The notes: a model not told the origin generated them from the sequence alone. Shown: positions 1 through 8,621, counted from the stretch's first letter. The stretch is 43,513 nt of DNA from Planctomycetota bacterium (GCA_018242585.1 JAFEBQ010000036.1:1-43513); one strand, 5' to 3'. Translations and numbers: made by a program.

Positions 1-1371
1 GTTCCCTTCGTGCGGTTGCAGCCAGTCGAGCTTGATCGTCGGCACCGGGCCGATATTCAAGCGATCGATATGCACCGCCTCGGTCAGTTGACGCTGCCAC
101 TTGGCGTCGCGGGTGATGGCGCTACAGACCAGCGTCGGCCCGATCTTCTCGAGCATCTGCTCCTGCGGGCATTGCACCACCGTGGTGAAGGGGAACATGT
201 ATTCGTCCTTGGCGATCTGCTTTTCGGGCGCGTCGCATTGCACGACCGTCGGCCGCAGATACGCACAGCGTTCCTTTTCGACCAAGCGCGGGCCGTAATC
301 GGCCGTGGCGTGCCACACGCCCGCTTCGCTCATCCGCGACTCGATCATCTTCCAAACATTCTGCGCCGCGTTCGGCACTGTGAAGGCCGCCAGCGCTGAT
401 TTGGGATCTTCGGGGGGCAGCGGCGCGATCGGTCCAATTCGTTCGGCAATCGCCTTGGCAATTTCCTTGGTATGGCGCGAGGCCCAAATGCCCGAACAGT
501 TGATACAGCCGCGACCGCTGTTCAAGTAAACGCTGTCGACCATCAGGTCCAGATACTTTTCCCATTCGTCGACCACATCGTCGCCCAGCAGAATCTTGCT
601 GAAGCCTGGGCCGTGAACCTGGACCGCGGGGTTTCCCTTGTAGCGCTCAACGGTGGCGGTGCCGCCGAAGATCATGCTGCGGCCGACAGCCGAAAGGACC
701 GCGGCGCCGACTTCGGGTCCGCCGGGATAGATCGAAATCGCTTCGCGCGGAATGCCCGCCTCGAAAAACGCCGCCGCCATCCGATACGGCGTCCAAGGCT
801 CCTGCGGCCCTGGCTTGAGGACCAAGCCGACCTGCATCGGAATCACCGGCAGCCACAGGGTGTGAACGCCCGGCGAGTTCGACGGCAGCACCAGACCCAG
901 GACCGGCGATTGGACCTGGTAGCTGACGATCACGCCGCGGCTTTCCTTGCCATAGCCGCGCGTGAGGATGTTCAGATCGAGCCCGCGGGTCAGCGCGTCG
1001 AGCATTTCGCGCATGTGCGAAAGCACGAAATGATTCTTCTGCATGTTGAACTTGGCCATGTGCTCGGGCAAGCCGGTCGACGCACTTTGCTGGCGAGCAA
1101 AGTCGTCGGGCGTTTGCACGCCGTCCCCCATGGGCAGCGTGGCGTTCAAGTACAAATCGGCCGCCTTCTTGATCCGCTCGATCAAGTCGTCGGTCGGAAT
1201 GTCGCGCAGCACGTCGCGAGCCCGCTGGGCGAAGCGCATGTCGCGAGCCAACAGCGCGCCGTTGGTCTGGCTGACCTTGGCGATCGCCTCGCCGGTCATG
1301 AAGTGCGTGACGGTGTCGGTCTCGAGCGATTCGTAAGGCTTGCCCCAACGCAAGGCGGGGATATTGAGCAC
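1..1371 (-). CDS. Aldehyde dehydrogenase family protein, 3' end beyond the window
   Basis: The minus frame is open from a GTG at 1371 to base 1 (457 codons), so the C-terminus lies outside. A strong Shine-Dalgarno (GAGAGGTG) precedes the GTG. The protein has the NAD(P)-dependent aldehyde dehydrogenase layout: an N-terminal cofactor half with LGLVLPSNSPGVH near residues 158-170, and the active-site loop NSGRGC with the likely nucleophile Cys289. A second Cys sits three residues later. The family oxidises aldehydes or reduces activated acyl groups. It is codirectional with the EhpF-like adenylating enzyme at 2290-3396. In phenazine (griseoluteic acid) biosynthesis an EhpF adenylase is found with an EhpG aldehyde dehydrogenase, so a carboxylic acid reducing pair is a reasonable inference. 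The substrate is unknown. Confidence 0.85.
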   Translation of the reverse strand, partial: MLNIPALRWGKPYESLETDTVTHFMTGEAIAKVSQTNGALLARDMRFAQRARDVLRDIPTDDLIERIKKAADLYLNATLPMGDGVQTPDDFARQQSASTGLPEHMAKFNMQKNHFVLSHMREMLDALTRGLDLNILTRGYGKESRGVIVSYQVQSPVLGLVLPSNSPGVHTLWLPVIPMQVGLVLKPGPQEPWTPYRMAAAFFEAGIPREAISIYPGGPEVGAAVLSAVGRSMIFGGTATVERYKGNPAVQVHGPGFSKILLGDDVVDEWEKYLDLMVDSVYLNSGRGCINCSGIWASRHTKEIAKAIAERIGPIAPLPPEDPKSALAAFTVPNAAQNVWKMIESRMSEAGVWHATADYGPRLVEKERCAYLRPTVVQCDAPEKQIAKDEYMFPFTTVVQCPQEQMLEKIGPTLVCSAITRDAKWQRQLTEAVHIDRLNIGPVPTIKLDWLQPHEGN

Positions 1372-1566
1372 GATGAATTCACCTCTCAAGTTACGAAAAA
1401 AAAGCCGGAACTCGCGATGCGAATCCCGGCCGGTTGTGTCCTAGGATCGCCTGCATTCAGGGAAAACCCTTACTAGGCAAACCTCGGCCACACTTTAACC
1501 ATACGCTCCGGGAATGTACCAGTCAACGCGTGTTACACCACCCCACTTGAAGCCGAAATCAAAAAC
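1372..1566. other. Intergenic gap, no gene seen
   Basis: This stretch separates the aldehyde dehydrogenase start from the DUF3800 stop. It is less GC-rich than the neighbouring genes and holds only the aldehyde dehydrogenase ribosome-binding site at its left edge. I see no clear terminator or repeat. Confidence 0.5.
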
Positions 1567-2265
1567 TCAAAAGAGTTTAAAGATACTTCCAATATCAAAT
1601 CCAAGCACATCCAACCCAGGAGCCGTAAACTCTTGAGCGTCAAACAGAGCCTTGAATTGGGCGAGGTAAGTCTGCCCTTCCAACGTGATTCTAAACGTCC
1701 TTGCAATGAGGTCCGCGATCTGAAGCGGCGGCAAAGCAATCGAGTCGCCATACGTGACGCCACCAAATAAGTCGTACATCCCATAGGTCGAGATCATACT
1801 GCTGACGCAGTGCGTGATGTGCCGGTCTAGGTGGTGAGTTGACCAGTCGCAGACGATCGTACCCTTTGTGTTGTGGTTTTTGACTTCTTCGTGAAACTTG
1901 GCCGCCAATCGCTGAAAGGCCAACGGCACGAATCGTGGCTCCTGTAATGGCGGAGTCGCATTCGACTTGTTCATTGAGACCACATAAACGTGGCAGCCGT
2001 TGCGTCTCAAGATGCTGGCCACTTCATGGCAAAACTGTCGTTTCTTGGCGCGATTCCAGTTGTTGCGCGTCAAGAAATCACTGCTTTTGATTTCCCAGTC
2101 GTTTGGATTTCCGCGGTTTGAAAAGAAGGCCGCCTTCGCGCCATTAAGCTGTCGAACCAAGCGATGCCAATTCGACTCGTCAATGGAAAAGCCACCGAAC
2201 ACGACGACCGACGTCGGATCATTGGGATGAATTTTGCCTGAGTCATCTAAATAAAGAATGCGCAT
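1567..2265 (-). CDS. DUF3800 domain protein
   Basis: The protein has 232 residues and an ATG start. It shows the DUF3800 pattern: an N-terminal YLDDSG (residues 5-10), a central acidic segment CDWSTHHLDRH near 139-149, and a C-terminal LPPLQIADLIART. The family is predicted to have an RNase H-like fold with these acidic residues as metal ligands; its biochemical role is unsettled. It is often found on mobile or accessory DNA. The gene sits between the EhpF-like enzyme and the aldehyde dehydrogenase, on the same strand. Its base composition is visibly more AT-rich than both flanks, with several AAA, TTT and TTG codons. I infer recent acquisition; nuclease activity is not shown. Confidence 0.8.
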   Translation of the reverse strand: MRILYLDDSGKIHPNDPTSVVVFGGFSIDESNWHRLVRQLNGAKAAFFSNRGNPNDWEIKSSDFLTRNNWNRAKKRQFCHEVASILRRNGCHVYVVSMNKSNATPPLQEPRFVPLAFQRLAAKFHEEVKNHNTKGTIVCDWSTHHLDRHITHCVSSMISTYGMYDLFGGVTYGDSIALPPLQIADLIARTFRITLEGQTYLAQFKALFDAQEFTAPGLDVLGFDIGSIFKLF

Positions 2266-2289
2266 CGAGTGCGTGTCACCAGCGAGCTT

Positions 2290-3396
2290 TTAGTAGACGC
2301 CGACCGTCGTGGCTTCGGCCAGCTCGTGGAACGGCCGCACGCCGCTCACGCCGTCCCAAGGATACTTGGTGTACGGCATTTCGCGCTCGCCTTCGTCGCG
2401 TTCCATGAAGCCGGGCACGAAGAACTCCTTGGTCAGCGTGTACAGCTTCACGCGGCCGGTCTGACCATAGCCCACGACCTGGTTGTAGTCGTTGAACTCG
2501 ACCACTTCGGTCGCGGCACGCGGCTGGGGCGCGTAGTAGGCGATTTTGTATTTCTCCTCGGCCGTCACCGGACGCGAGCAGGCCAGGCCCATCAGCGTGT
2601 TGCCGTAGGTCGGCGTCATGTAGATGTCGTCCAGGTATTCCTCGGTGATGAAGCGAGTCCACTGTGGCGTGAACTCGGTGCCACCCGAGAAGATGCCCGT
2701 GATGCCAGAATCCTTGAGCCGCTTGCCTTGCTTTTCCAGCGCCAGGCAAAGCGATTCGAGCAGCTTGGGCGTGGTGAACATGCAGCGAATGTCGTGACCA
2801 GCGCCCAGCACCGTCAGCGCCTGGTCGATGCAGTGCTGCTTGTAAGCTTCGAGGTGTTCCATCCAGCCGCGCTTGATCAGCTTGATGACCCAGCGGGGAT
2901 CCAAGTCGACGCAGAAGCAAATGCCGCCTCGTTGCTGGGCCAAGTGCTCGATCGCCAATCGCAGCCGGCGCGGACCCGAGGGGCCTAGCATCAGCCAATT
3001 GGCCCCTTTGGGAAAATGTTCGTCAGGCAGCGTGTCGCTGAACAGCGAGTAATCGATCCGCCAGTCGTCGTGCGAGACGCGGCTTTTGGGCACACCCGTC
3101 GTGCCGCCCGTCTCGAACACATACAACGGCTTGGTCGCCAGCGCCTTGGGAACCCAGCGTCGCACCGGGCCGCCGCGCAGCCATTCGTCCTGAAATGGCT
3201 CGAACTTCTTCAAATCATCAAAGCACTTGATCTCTTTGAGCGGGTCGAACTTCAGCTTTGACTTGTATTCGAGCCAGAACGGGCAGCCGCTCGACTCGCT
3301 GAAGTGCCAATGCACGGTTTCGACCGTGTGCGCGTCGAGACGTTCGCGGGCAGCTTTGACGGCGGAATCAGGAGCCACAGACGTACTAGCACTCAT
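2290..3396 (-). CDS. EhpF/PaaK-like AMP-forming adenylating enzyme
   Basis: The protein has 368 residues. It belongs to the adenylate-forming superfamily, in the short phenylacetate-CoA ligase/EhpF-like branch. The nucleotide-binding A3 motif ETGGTTGVPK is at residues 95-104, an IFSGGTEF segment lies in the middle, and the adenine-pocket-like TPTYGNTLMG follows. The A8/A10 C-terminal region is short, ending soon after a GQTGRVKLYTL motif, as in EhpF-type proteins. It should activate a carboxylic acid as an acyl-adenylate. With the nearby aldehyde dehydrogenase it could reduce the acid to an aldehyde. Only 24 bp separate it from the DUF3800 start, so all three minus-strand genes may be one transcript. 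Confidence 0.8.
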   Translation of the reverse strand: MSASTSVAPDSAVKAARERLDAHTVETVHWHFSESSGCPFWLEYKSKLKFDPLKEIKCFDDLKKFEPFQDEWLRGGPVRRWVPKALATKPLYVFETGGTTGVPKSRVSHDDWRIDYSLFSDTLPDEHFPKGANWLMLGPSGPRRLRLAIEHLAQQRGGICFCVDLDPRWVIKLIKRGWMEHLEAYKQHCIDQALTVLGAGHDIRCMFTTPKLLESLCLALEKQGKRLKDSGITGIFSGGTEFTPQWTRFITEEYLDDIYMTPTYGNTLMGLACSRPVTAEEKYKIAYYAPQPRAATEVVEFNDYNQVVGYGQTGRVKLYTLTKEFFVPGFMERDEGEREMPYTKYPWDGVSGVRPFHELAEATTVGVY

Positions 3397-3816
3397 GGGT
3401 TTTCACCTTGTCGGACTGGAAGCTCATCGCACGATGGACGAGTCAGGGCGGGCAGGGGCCGCGGGCGGGGTTCGATGGCGAACGGACGAAACTCAAGGCC
3501 GGTGCGTCCACTAGGCCAGCTTTTGGCTGTGACCAACATTGGACGGCGGCCGGCCATGCCTGGCCAGCGGCGTCCGCCAATCGAGCCATTAAATTAGCTG
3601 ACGCCCGACGCCAAAACAACTGGCCAGCCGAGCTTAAGGCCGCTGAAAACCCCGGGTTTAGCGGCCCAAACGTGGTACAAAAGCCATAAAGCTCAGGGTA
3701 CAAGTTCCGGGGCAAAGCCCTTAGAATCAGCCCTTCTTGCCGTGACCTTTGCCCAATGCCCCCGACCAATGGCCGGGGGCGAAACGGGCCGCCCAAAACC
3801 AGCGAGCATTGCCGTC
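3397..3816. promoter_or_regulatory. Divergent intergenic region with an imperfect hairpin
   Basis: About 420 bases lie between the divergent EhpF-like gene and the DtxR-type regulator, so promoters for both are expected here. A long imperfect inverted repeat spans about 3539-3580, with arms around TGGCC. A second palindrome at 3758-3780 is listed separately. I do not see a convincing sigma-70 promoter, so no start site is assigned. Confidence 0.4.
3758..3780. repeat. 23-nt palindrome, upstream copy
   Basis: This is a GC-rich palindrome with arms GCCCCCGACC and GGCCGGGGGC around a short AAT centre; one pair is mismatched. A near-identical palindrome lies at 4501-4523, just after the same gene. 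It overlaps the 5' part of the longest possible DtxR-type reading frame, which favours a start downstream of it. Confidence 0.75.
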
Positions 3817-4476
3817 GTGCCTAGTTTGACCGTCGAGAACTACCTGAAAGCCATCTACACACTGTGCCACACCACCGGCCAGCCCGCCACGACCGGTGCC
3901 ATTGCCCAGGCGCTCGACGTGTCGCCCGGCACGGTGACCAGCATGCTCAAGACCTTGGCCGACGCGGGGCTAGCGACGTATACGCCCTATTCGGGGGCCG
4001 AGCTGACGCGCAAGGGGCAAGCCCTGGCCCTGCACGTCGTGCGTCGCCACCGGCTGATCGAACTGTTTCTGGTCAAGACGCTGAATCTGACGTGGGACGA
4101 GGTGCATGCCGAAGCCGAGCATATGGAACACGCGGTCAGCGACTTGCTGATCGATCGGATTGATACCTATCTCGGCCGCCCCAAGGTTGATCCTCATGGC
4201 GATCCGATTCCCAGCCATGAAGGGAAGCTCGACGAGGAACCATCGAGCCAGTCGCTGGCCGACTGTGCAACGGGGGACTCATTCACGCTTGTCCGCGTGT
4301 TGGACCAGTCCCCCGAGTTCTTGCGATTCCTGACCGAAGCAGGACTGACGATTGGCACCTCGGGCAAGGTGTTGTCGAACCGGGCCGAATCAGGCGTAGT
4401 GAAGATCTCGAGCCAGGGGCACGAATCAACGCTCGGCTCGCAAGCCGCCCAGAAGATTCTGGTCACGATCGGCTAG
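3817..4476 (+). CDS. DtxR/MntR-family metal-dependent transcriptional regulator
   Basis: From the GTG at 3817 the protein has 219 residues. It starts with the family-typical SLTVENYLKAIYTL. A winged helix-turn-helix follows (TTGAIAQALDVSPGTVTSML), then a dimerisation and metal-binding region with the ligand-rich EAEHMEHAVS segment. The C-terminal part resembles the FeoA/SH3-like domain of three-domain DtxR/IdeR proteins. Members repress metal uptake or storage genes when loaded with Fe2+ or Mn2+; which metal applies here cannot be read. The frame stays open upstream to a GTG at 3742, but that would translate the 3758-3780 palindrome. It appears monocistronic, with no transporter gene beside it. 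Confidence 0.85.
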   Translation: MPSLTVENYLKAIYTLCHTTGQPATTGAIAQALDVSPGTVTSMLKTLADAGLATYTPYSGAELTRKGQALALHVVRRHRLIELFLVKTLNLTWDEVHAEAEHMEHAVSDLLIDRIDTYLGRPKVDPHGDPIPSHEGKLDEEPSSQSLADCATGDSFTLVRVLDQSPEFLRFLTEAGLTIGTSGKVLSNRAESGVVKISSQGHESTLGSQAAQKILVTIG

Positions 4477-4500
4477 CGCAGCATCGCCATTCGGCCATTA

Positions 4501-4523
4501 GCCCCCGGTCAATGACCGGGGGC
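4501..4523. repeat. 23-nt palindrome, downstream copy
   Basis: This is a perfect palindrome with 10-11 bp arms beginning GCCCCCGGTC, 24 bases after the DtxR-type stop. It has no following T-run, so it is not a classic intrinsic terminator in the plus direction. It differs from the 3758-3780 copy only at central positions, so the pair is likely part of a dispersed repeat family. Confidence 0.75.
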
Positions 4524-4560
4524 ATTCGACGTCGCTTCACTTATCAGCGCGGTCCCTACA

Positions 4561-5064
4561 TTACGCTCCACCAAACACAGGCTTGTGCCCCAGCGCGCGG
4601 CGCGTGACCGAGATTTGCCCCGAGTGAAGCCCCTCGTGCCAGACCGCCACTTCGAATACCTTGCCCACGGTCGGCAAAAAGTCCGAAGCCCCGCTGGCCG
4701 GCGCTTTGTCCAGATCGTCTTCCTTCAAGCTGTCGAGCAGTTCCATCAGCGTGGTCCGGCGCTCGCGCATGGCGGCCAACACCTCTTCGATCGGCGGATA
4801 CTTTGCCGCTTCGGCGGTTGGCTGCGAGCCCATGCCGAACTGCGTGTCGTAACTGGGAAACTTCTTGGCCTTGTCGGGAGCCAGGCAGGAGACGAAGTAG
4901 TTGTCGGCCGTGGCCATGTGCCCCGCGAACCAGAGAGCGTGATTGGCCTGGGGATGCACCTGGTGCAGCCATTGTTCCGGGGTTTTGAAGTCGGCCAGCA
5001 GCGCTTCGGTATATTGCCGTGCCTGTTGCATCTGACGCTTGAGGCAAGCCTGGGTATTGCTCAT
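4561..5064 (-). CDS. DinB-family (DinB_2 fold) protein
   Basis: The protein has 167 residues starting at the ATG at 5064 (MSNTQACLKRQM); the open frame extends further upstream but without homology-like sequence. It is a four-helix DinB/YfiT-like protein with the expected histidine metal ligands: one in NHALWFAGHM and two in HEGLHSGQ near the C-terminus. The family includes thiol-dependent S-transferases and many uncharacterised metal-binding proteins, so no reaction is assigned. It faces the DtxR-type gene tail to tail. A second family member is at 31691-32224; the two share only the fold and ligand pattern by eye. Confidence 0.8.
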   Translation of the reverse strand: MSNTQACLKRQMQQARQYTEALLADFKTPEQWLHQVHPQANHALWFAGHMATADNYFVSCLAPDKAKKFPSYDTQFGMGSQPTAEAAKYPPIEEVLAAMRERRTTLMELLDSLKEDDLDKAPASGASDFLPTVGKVFEVAVWHEGLHSGQISVTRRALGHKPVFGGA

Positions 5065-5384
5065 GGTCGAAAGCCTTTGTTTCGTCTTGGCCAAGGTAAA
5101 TGGTGAAAGTCGACTTCGTCGTGACTGGCCCGAATCGTATCGGGCGGCGCGGCGTTGGGCAATGTTTCGGCGGCCGCCTTGATGAATACCAGCGCGTGAA
5201 TTTGCCGACAATGGCGGTCGGCGCTGGAATAATCGTTAACCGCCAACGGCCCAGCCACGAAAGTATGGCCGAGTTGGCATTCAGGCGCTACACTAGTTCG
5301 GGGGAGGCGACCCGACGCGCGAAGACGCGGCGCGCTTGCCACCCATTATCATCCACCCCGCAGCCGCCCCCTCCGAGACCGTTG

Positions 5385-5735
5385 ATGTCGACCAACCAAA
5401 GTGAATCGTCCACCGGCTTGCCCTTGTGGGTCTGGTTGCTGGTGGTAGCCGGCGCGGTGATCTTGACGCTGGCGATCGCCATTACGGTCATGTTCACCAT
5501 CAACGCCCATGCCGCGTGTCTGACGCTGCGGTACATGACGATCGTCTGTTTCTTTGGGGCGTTGGTGCTGCTGCCGTTCGGGCTGTTGGCGACGCTGGAC
5601 GACAATTCCGCGTTCCGCCGGCGGTTCCAGTTAGTCGTCTTGTCGAGCGTGGCGCTATTAGCCCTGACCGGCGCAATGGCCGTTTGGGGCATTGTGAAGA
5701 ACTGCGGCGCTGACCCGTCGTTCGTGTTCCCGTAA
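5385..5735 (+). CDS. Small three-helix membrane protein of unknown function
   Basis: The protein has 116 residues from the ATG at 5385. It has a short polar N-terminus, then three hydrophobic segments at about residues 16-38, 47-66 and 80-100, and a C-terminal tail NCGADPSFVFP. I do not recognise the family. It is divergent from the DinB gene and codirectional with alaS 230 bp downstream. The frame extends upstream to 5100, but the upstream part is arginine- and proline-rich without coding character, so I prefer the internal start. Confidence 0.6.
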   Translation: MSTNQSESSTGLPLWVWLLVVAGAVILTLAIAITVMFTINAHAACLTLRYMTIVCFFGALVLLPFGLLATLDDNSAFRRRFQLVVLSSVALLALTGAMAVWGIVKNCGADPSFVFP

Positions 5736-5776
5736 TCGCTTGGTCGACGTCGAAACCGGTGTTCGCGACCGGTATT

Positions 5777-5829
5777 GCGCTAGCGTGCCCAGACCAGGGG
5801 CGTTAGGGCCAAGCGGGCAAGGCTAGCGC
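5777..5829. repeat. Stem-loop 140 bp upstream of alaS
   Basis: An inverted repeat pairs GCGCTAGCGTGCCC (5777-5790) with the arm around GGGCAAGGCTAGCGC (5815-5829), with one bulge and a loop of about 24 bases. The CTAGCGC core also appears at 40508-40515 next to another repeat element. It could be a terminator-like or dispersed repeat structure between the membrane protein gene and alaS. It lacks T-box motifs. Confidence 0.5.
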
Positions 5830-5965
5830 TAACATTGCAGCGAGTTCGAATTGGCCGCGAAATGGCGAACTTCCCGGGCCAATGCTCGTCTTTTTGAATT
5901 AAGCCCCGGCCGGTATCATTAAGGGCTTATCTTTCCAGCCCTTCGAGCAAGGTTCCACGCCTGCG

Positions 5966-8593
5966 ATGAAAACCGACGAACTCCGTGAGAAGTATCTCGC
6001 CTTTTTCGAATCCAAAGGCTGCACCCGCCGCCCCAGCGATGTGCTGGTTCCCACCTGGGACCATTCGGTCTTGTTCACGCCGGCCGGCATGAACCAGTTC
6101 AAGGACCACTTCCTGGGCAAGTGCAAGCTCGACTTCACGCGCGCCACGACTTGCCAGAAGTGTCTTCGTACCGGCGACATCGACAACGTCGGTCGCACGG
6201 CCTATCACCACACGTTCTTCGAGATGCTCGGCAACTTCAGCTTTGGCGATTACTTCAAGCGCGAGGCGATCAATTGGGGTTGGGAATTCCTCACGTCGAA
6301 GAAGTGGCTCGGCCTGGCCGCCGACCGGCTGACCGTGTCGGTCTATCACGATGACGACGAAGCGGCCGACATCTGGGTTCGTGACGTCAAGCTGACGCCC
6401 GATCGCATCGAGCGAATGGGCGAAGACGACAACTTCTGGCCGGCCGGCGCGCCGAGCAAAGGCCCGGACGGCGTCTGCGGCCCGTGCAGTGAAATCTTCT
6501 ACCATCCGCCGACCGGCGGCTCGGTCGAAATCTGGAACCTGGTCTTCACCCAGTTCAACCGCGTGGGCGAGCCGCCGAACAATCTCCGCCCATTGCCTAG
6601 CAAGAACATCGACACCGGCATGGGGCTCGAACGCACGGCCGCCACGCTGCAAGGCGTGGAGACGAACTTCCACATCGATATCCTATTCCCAATCGTCCAG
6701 GCGGCCGCCGAAGTGGCCGGCGTGAGATACGACGCGGCCAGCGAGAACGGGCGCCGGCTGCGGCGGATTACCGACCACGTGCGCGCGTGTGCCTTTGCCA
6801 TCCACGAGAACGTCCACCCGGGCAACAAAAAACAGGGCTACGTCATCAAGCGCCTGCTGCGCCGCGCGGTTCTCGACGGCCGCCAAATGGGCCTGCACGA
6901 GCCGTTCTTGTTCCAGCTGGTCCCCAAGGTCGCTGAAATGATGCAGGCGCCGTATCCCGAGCTGGGCGAGACGATTGCCAGCGTGCAGAATGTCATTCGC
7001 CTGGAAGAGGCCAACTTCTTCTCGACGATCGACGCTGGTTTGGATCGCATCGAGCGCCTGTTCGGCGAAATGAAGAACAAGGGTCGCATCATGGTCAGCG
7101 GCGACGAAGCCGCCGACATGTGGACCACCCACGGCTTTCCCCCTGAGCTGTTCGAGACGCTGGCCGCGGAGCACAACTTGACGTTCGATTGGGACGGCTT
7201 CCGCAAGGCCATGGACGAGCATGGCAAGATTTCGGGCGAAGGTCGGATGGGAGACGTGATGTCCACCACATCGACCCCATTGGACGCGCTGGTCAAAGCC
7301 CAAGGAGCGACCAAGTTCCTCGGCTATGGCACCACCGAGTCGGCGGCCAAGGTCATTGGTCTGATCGCTAGCGATCACCTGGTCGACCAGGTCGATGAGA
7401 TCGGCAATGCCAAGCCGATTACCATCGTCCTGGACCAGACGCCGTTCTACGGCGAAAGTGGCGGCCAGGTGGGCGACAAAGGTGAAATCGTCGGCCCGGG
7501 CTTCCGCTTTGACGTCCAAGACACCCAGAAGGACGCGAAGGGGCACGGACTGGTGCTGCACGTCGGGCATCTGCGCGAGGGACGAATCACGCAAGGGGCC
7601 ACGGTGACCGCGCGCGTCGATCTGGGGCGCCGGCAAGGCATTCGCCGCGCGCACTCGGCCACGCACCTGCTCCATCACGCATTGCAAAAGCACCTGGGCG
7701 GCCACGCCAAGCAGCAAGGCTCGAAGGTTGACGCCGACTTCCTTCGGTTTGACTTCACCAATCCGCAATCGATCCCACGCGATCAACTGGCCAAGATCGA
7801 AGAAGAGGTCAACGAATTGGTGGCCTCGTCGCAGCCGATCCGCTGGGAGGTGTTGCCGATCGCCGAAGCCCGCAAGCAAGGGGCGATGATGCTGTTCGGC
7901 GAGAAGTACCCCGACATGGCCCGGATGGTCTCGATGGGCGAGTTCAGCAAGGAACTGTGCGGCGGCACGCACTTGGACAACACGGGGCAAGTGGGCCTGT
8001 TCAAGATCGTCGGCGAGGAAAGTGTCTCGGCCGGCACGCGGCGCATCGTGGCCCTGACCGGTCACGCCGCCTTGGAACGCATTCGCAAAATCGAACACGC
8101 GCTGAGCGAGATCGCCGGAGCGCTGCGCACTTCATTGGACGACGCGCCGACCCGCGTGGCGGCCTTGGTCAAGGAAGTCCGCGACCTGAAGAAGCAAGCC
8201 ACCAGCGCGCCGCGCTCGGGCACCGTGACGACCGACGATTTGATGGCCAAGGCAATCACGGTCGGCAAGACCCAGGTCGTGGTCTGCGATGCGCCGGGGG
8301 CGTCGGCCGACGACATGCGTCGGCTGATCGATGCCGTGCGGCAAAAGGCCGGCAGCGCCGCCATCATGTTGGCCGCCGCCGAAGAAGGCAAAGTGACGCT
8401 CGTCGCCGGGATTTCGCCCGACCTGGAGAAACGTGGCCTCAAGGCCGGCGACTGGATTCGCGGCGCAGCCGCCACGGTTGGGGGCAGCGGCGGCGGTCGG
8501 CCGAACCTGGCCCAGGCTGGTGGCAAGGATCCGGAAAAGATTCCGGCCGCGCTGGAACAAGCGCTCGGCGAAATCCGCGCCAAGCTGGCGTAG
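5966..8593 (+). CDS. alaS: Alanyl-tRNA synthetase
   Basis: The 875-residue length is typical of bacterial AlaRS. The N-terminal class II catalytic domain carries the LFTPAGMNQFKDHF, RTAYHHTFFEMLGNFSFGDYF and GMGLERTA segments. The editing domain has the zinc ligand signature HSATH (His563, His567) and CGGTH (Cys665, His669), used to deacylate mischarged Ser- or Gly-tRNA(Ala). The C-terminal DHHA1/C-Ala part ends with GGSGGGRPNLAQAGG. All expected motifs are present, so it should be a functional cytoplasmic enzyme. The start ATG follows MKTDELREKYLAFFESKGC-type homology. It is probably transcribed alone; a stem-loop lies about 140 bp upstream and a double-hairpin repeat follows the stop. Confidence 0.98.
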   Translation: MKTDELREKYLAFFESKGCTRRPSDVLVPTWDHSVLFTPAGMNQFKDHFLGKCKLDFTRATTCQKCLRTGDIDNVGRTAYHHTFFEMLGNFSFGDYFKREAINWGWEFLTSKKWLGLAADRLTVSVYHDDDEAADIWVRDVKLTPDRIERMGEDDNFWPAGAPSKGPDGVCGPCSEIFYHPPTGGSVEIWNLVFTQFNRVGEPPNNLRPLPSKNIDTGMGLERTAATLQGVETNFHIDILFPIVQAAAEVAGVRYDAASENGRRLRRITDHVRACAFAIHENVHPGNKKQGYVIKRLLRRAVLDGRQMGLHEPFLFQLVPKVAEMMQAPYPELGETIASVQNVIRLEEANFFSTIDAGLDRIERLFGEMKNKGRIMVSGDEAADMWTTHGFPPELFETLAAEHNLTFDWDGFRKAMDEHGKISGEGRMGDVMSTTSTPLDALVKAQGATKFLGYGTTESAAKVIGLIASDHLVDQVDEIGNAKPITIVLDQTPFYGESGGQVGDKGEIVGPGFRFDVQDTQKDAKGHGLVLHVGHLREGRITQGATVTARVDLGRRQGIRRAHSATHLLHHALQKHLGGHAKQQGSKVDADFLRFDFTNPQSIPRDQLAKIEEEVNELVASSQPIRWEVLPIAEARKQGAMMLFGEKYPDMARMVSMGEFSKELCGGTHLDNTGQVGLFKIVGEESVSAGTRRIVALTGHAALERIRKIEHALSEIAGALRTSLDDAPTRVAALVKEVRDLKKQATSAPRSGTVTTDDLMAKAITVGKTQVVVCDAPGASADDMRRLIDAVRQKAGSAAIMLAAAEEGKVTLVAGISPDLEKRGLKAGDWIRGAAATVGGSGGGRPNLAQAGGKDPEKIPAALEQALGEIRAKLA

Positions 8594-8621
8594 GCAGCCT
8601 GTTTGGTCGCCCATCGTCAGC

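Noticed and set aside
472..1476. Plus-strand open frame of 334 codons
   Set aside because: It is antisense to the aldehyde dehydrogenase, which has a good ribosome-binding site and active-site motif.
5777..5965. T-box or similar amino-acid riboswitch before alaS
   Set aside because: No T-box consensus or specifier-loop structure is visible; only a simple stem-loop is present.
6683..8098. Long minus-strand open frame of 471 codons
   Set aside because: It lies fully opposite alaS, has arginine/histidine/aspartate-rich shadow composition and no recognisable domain.
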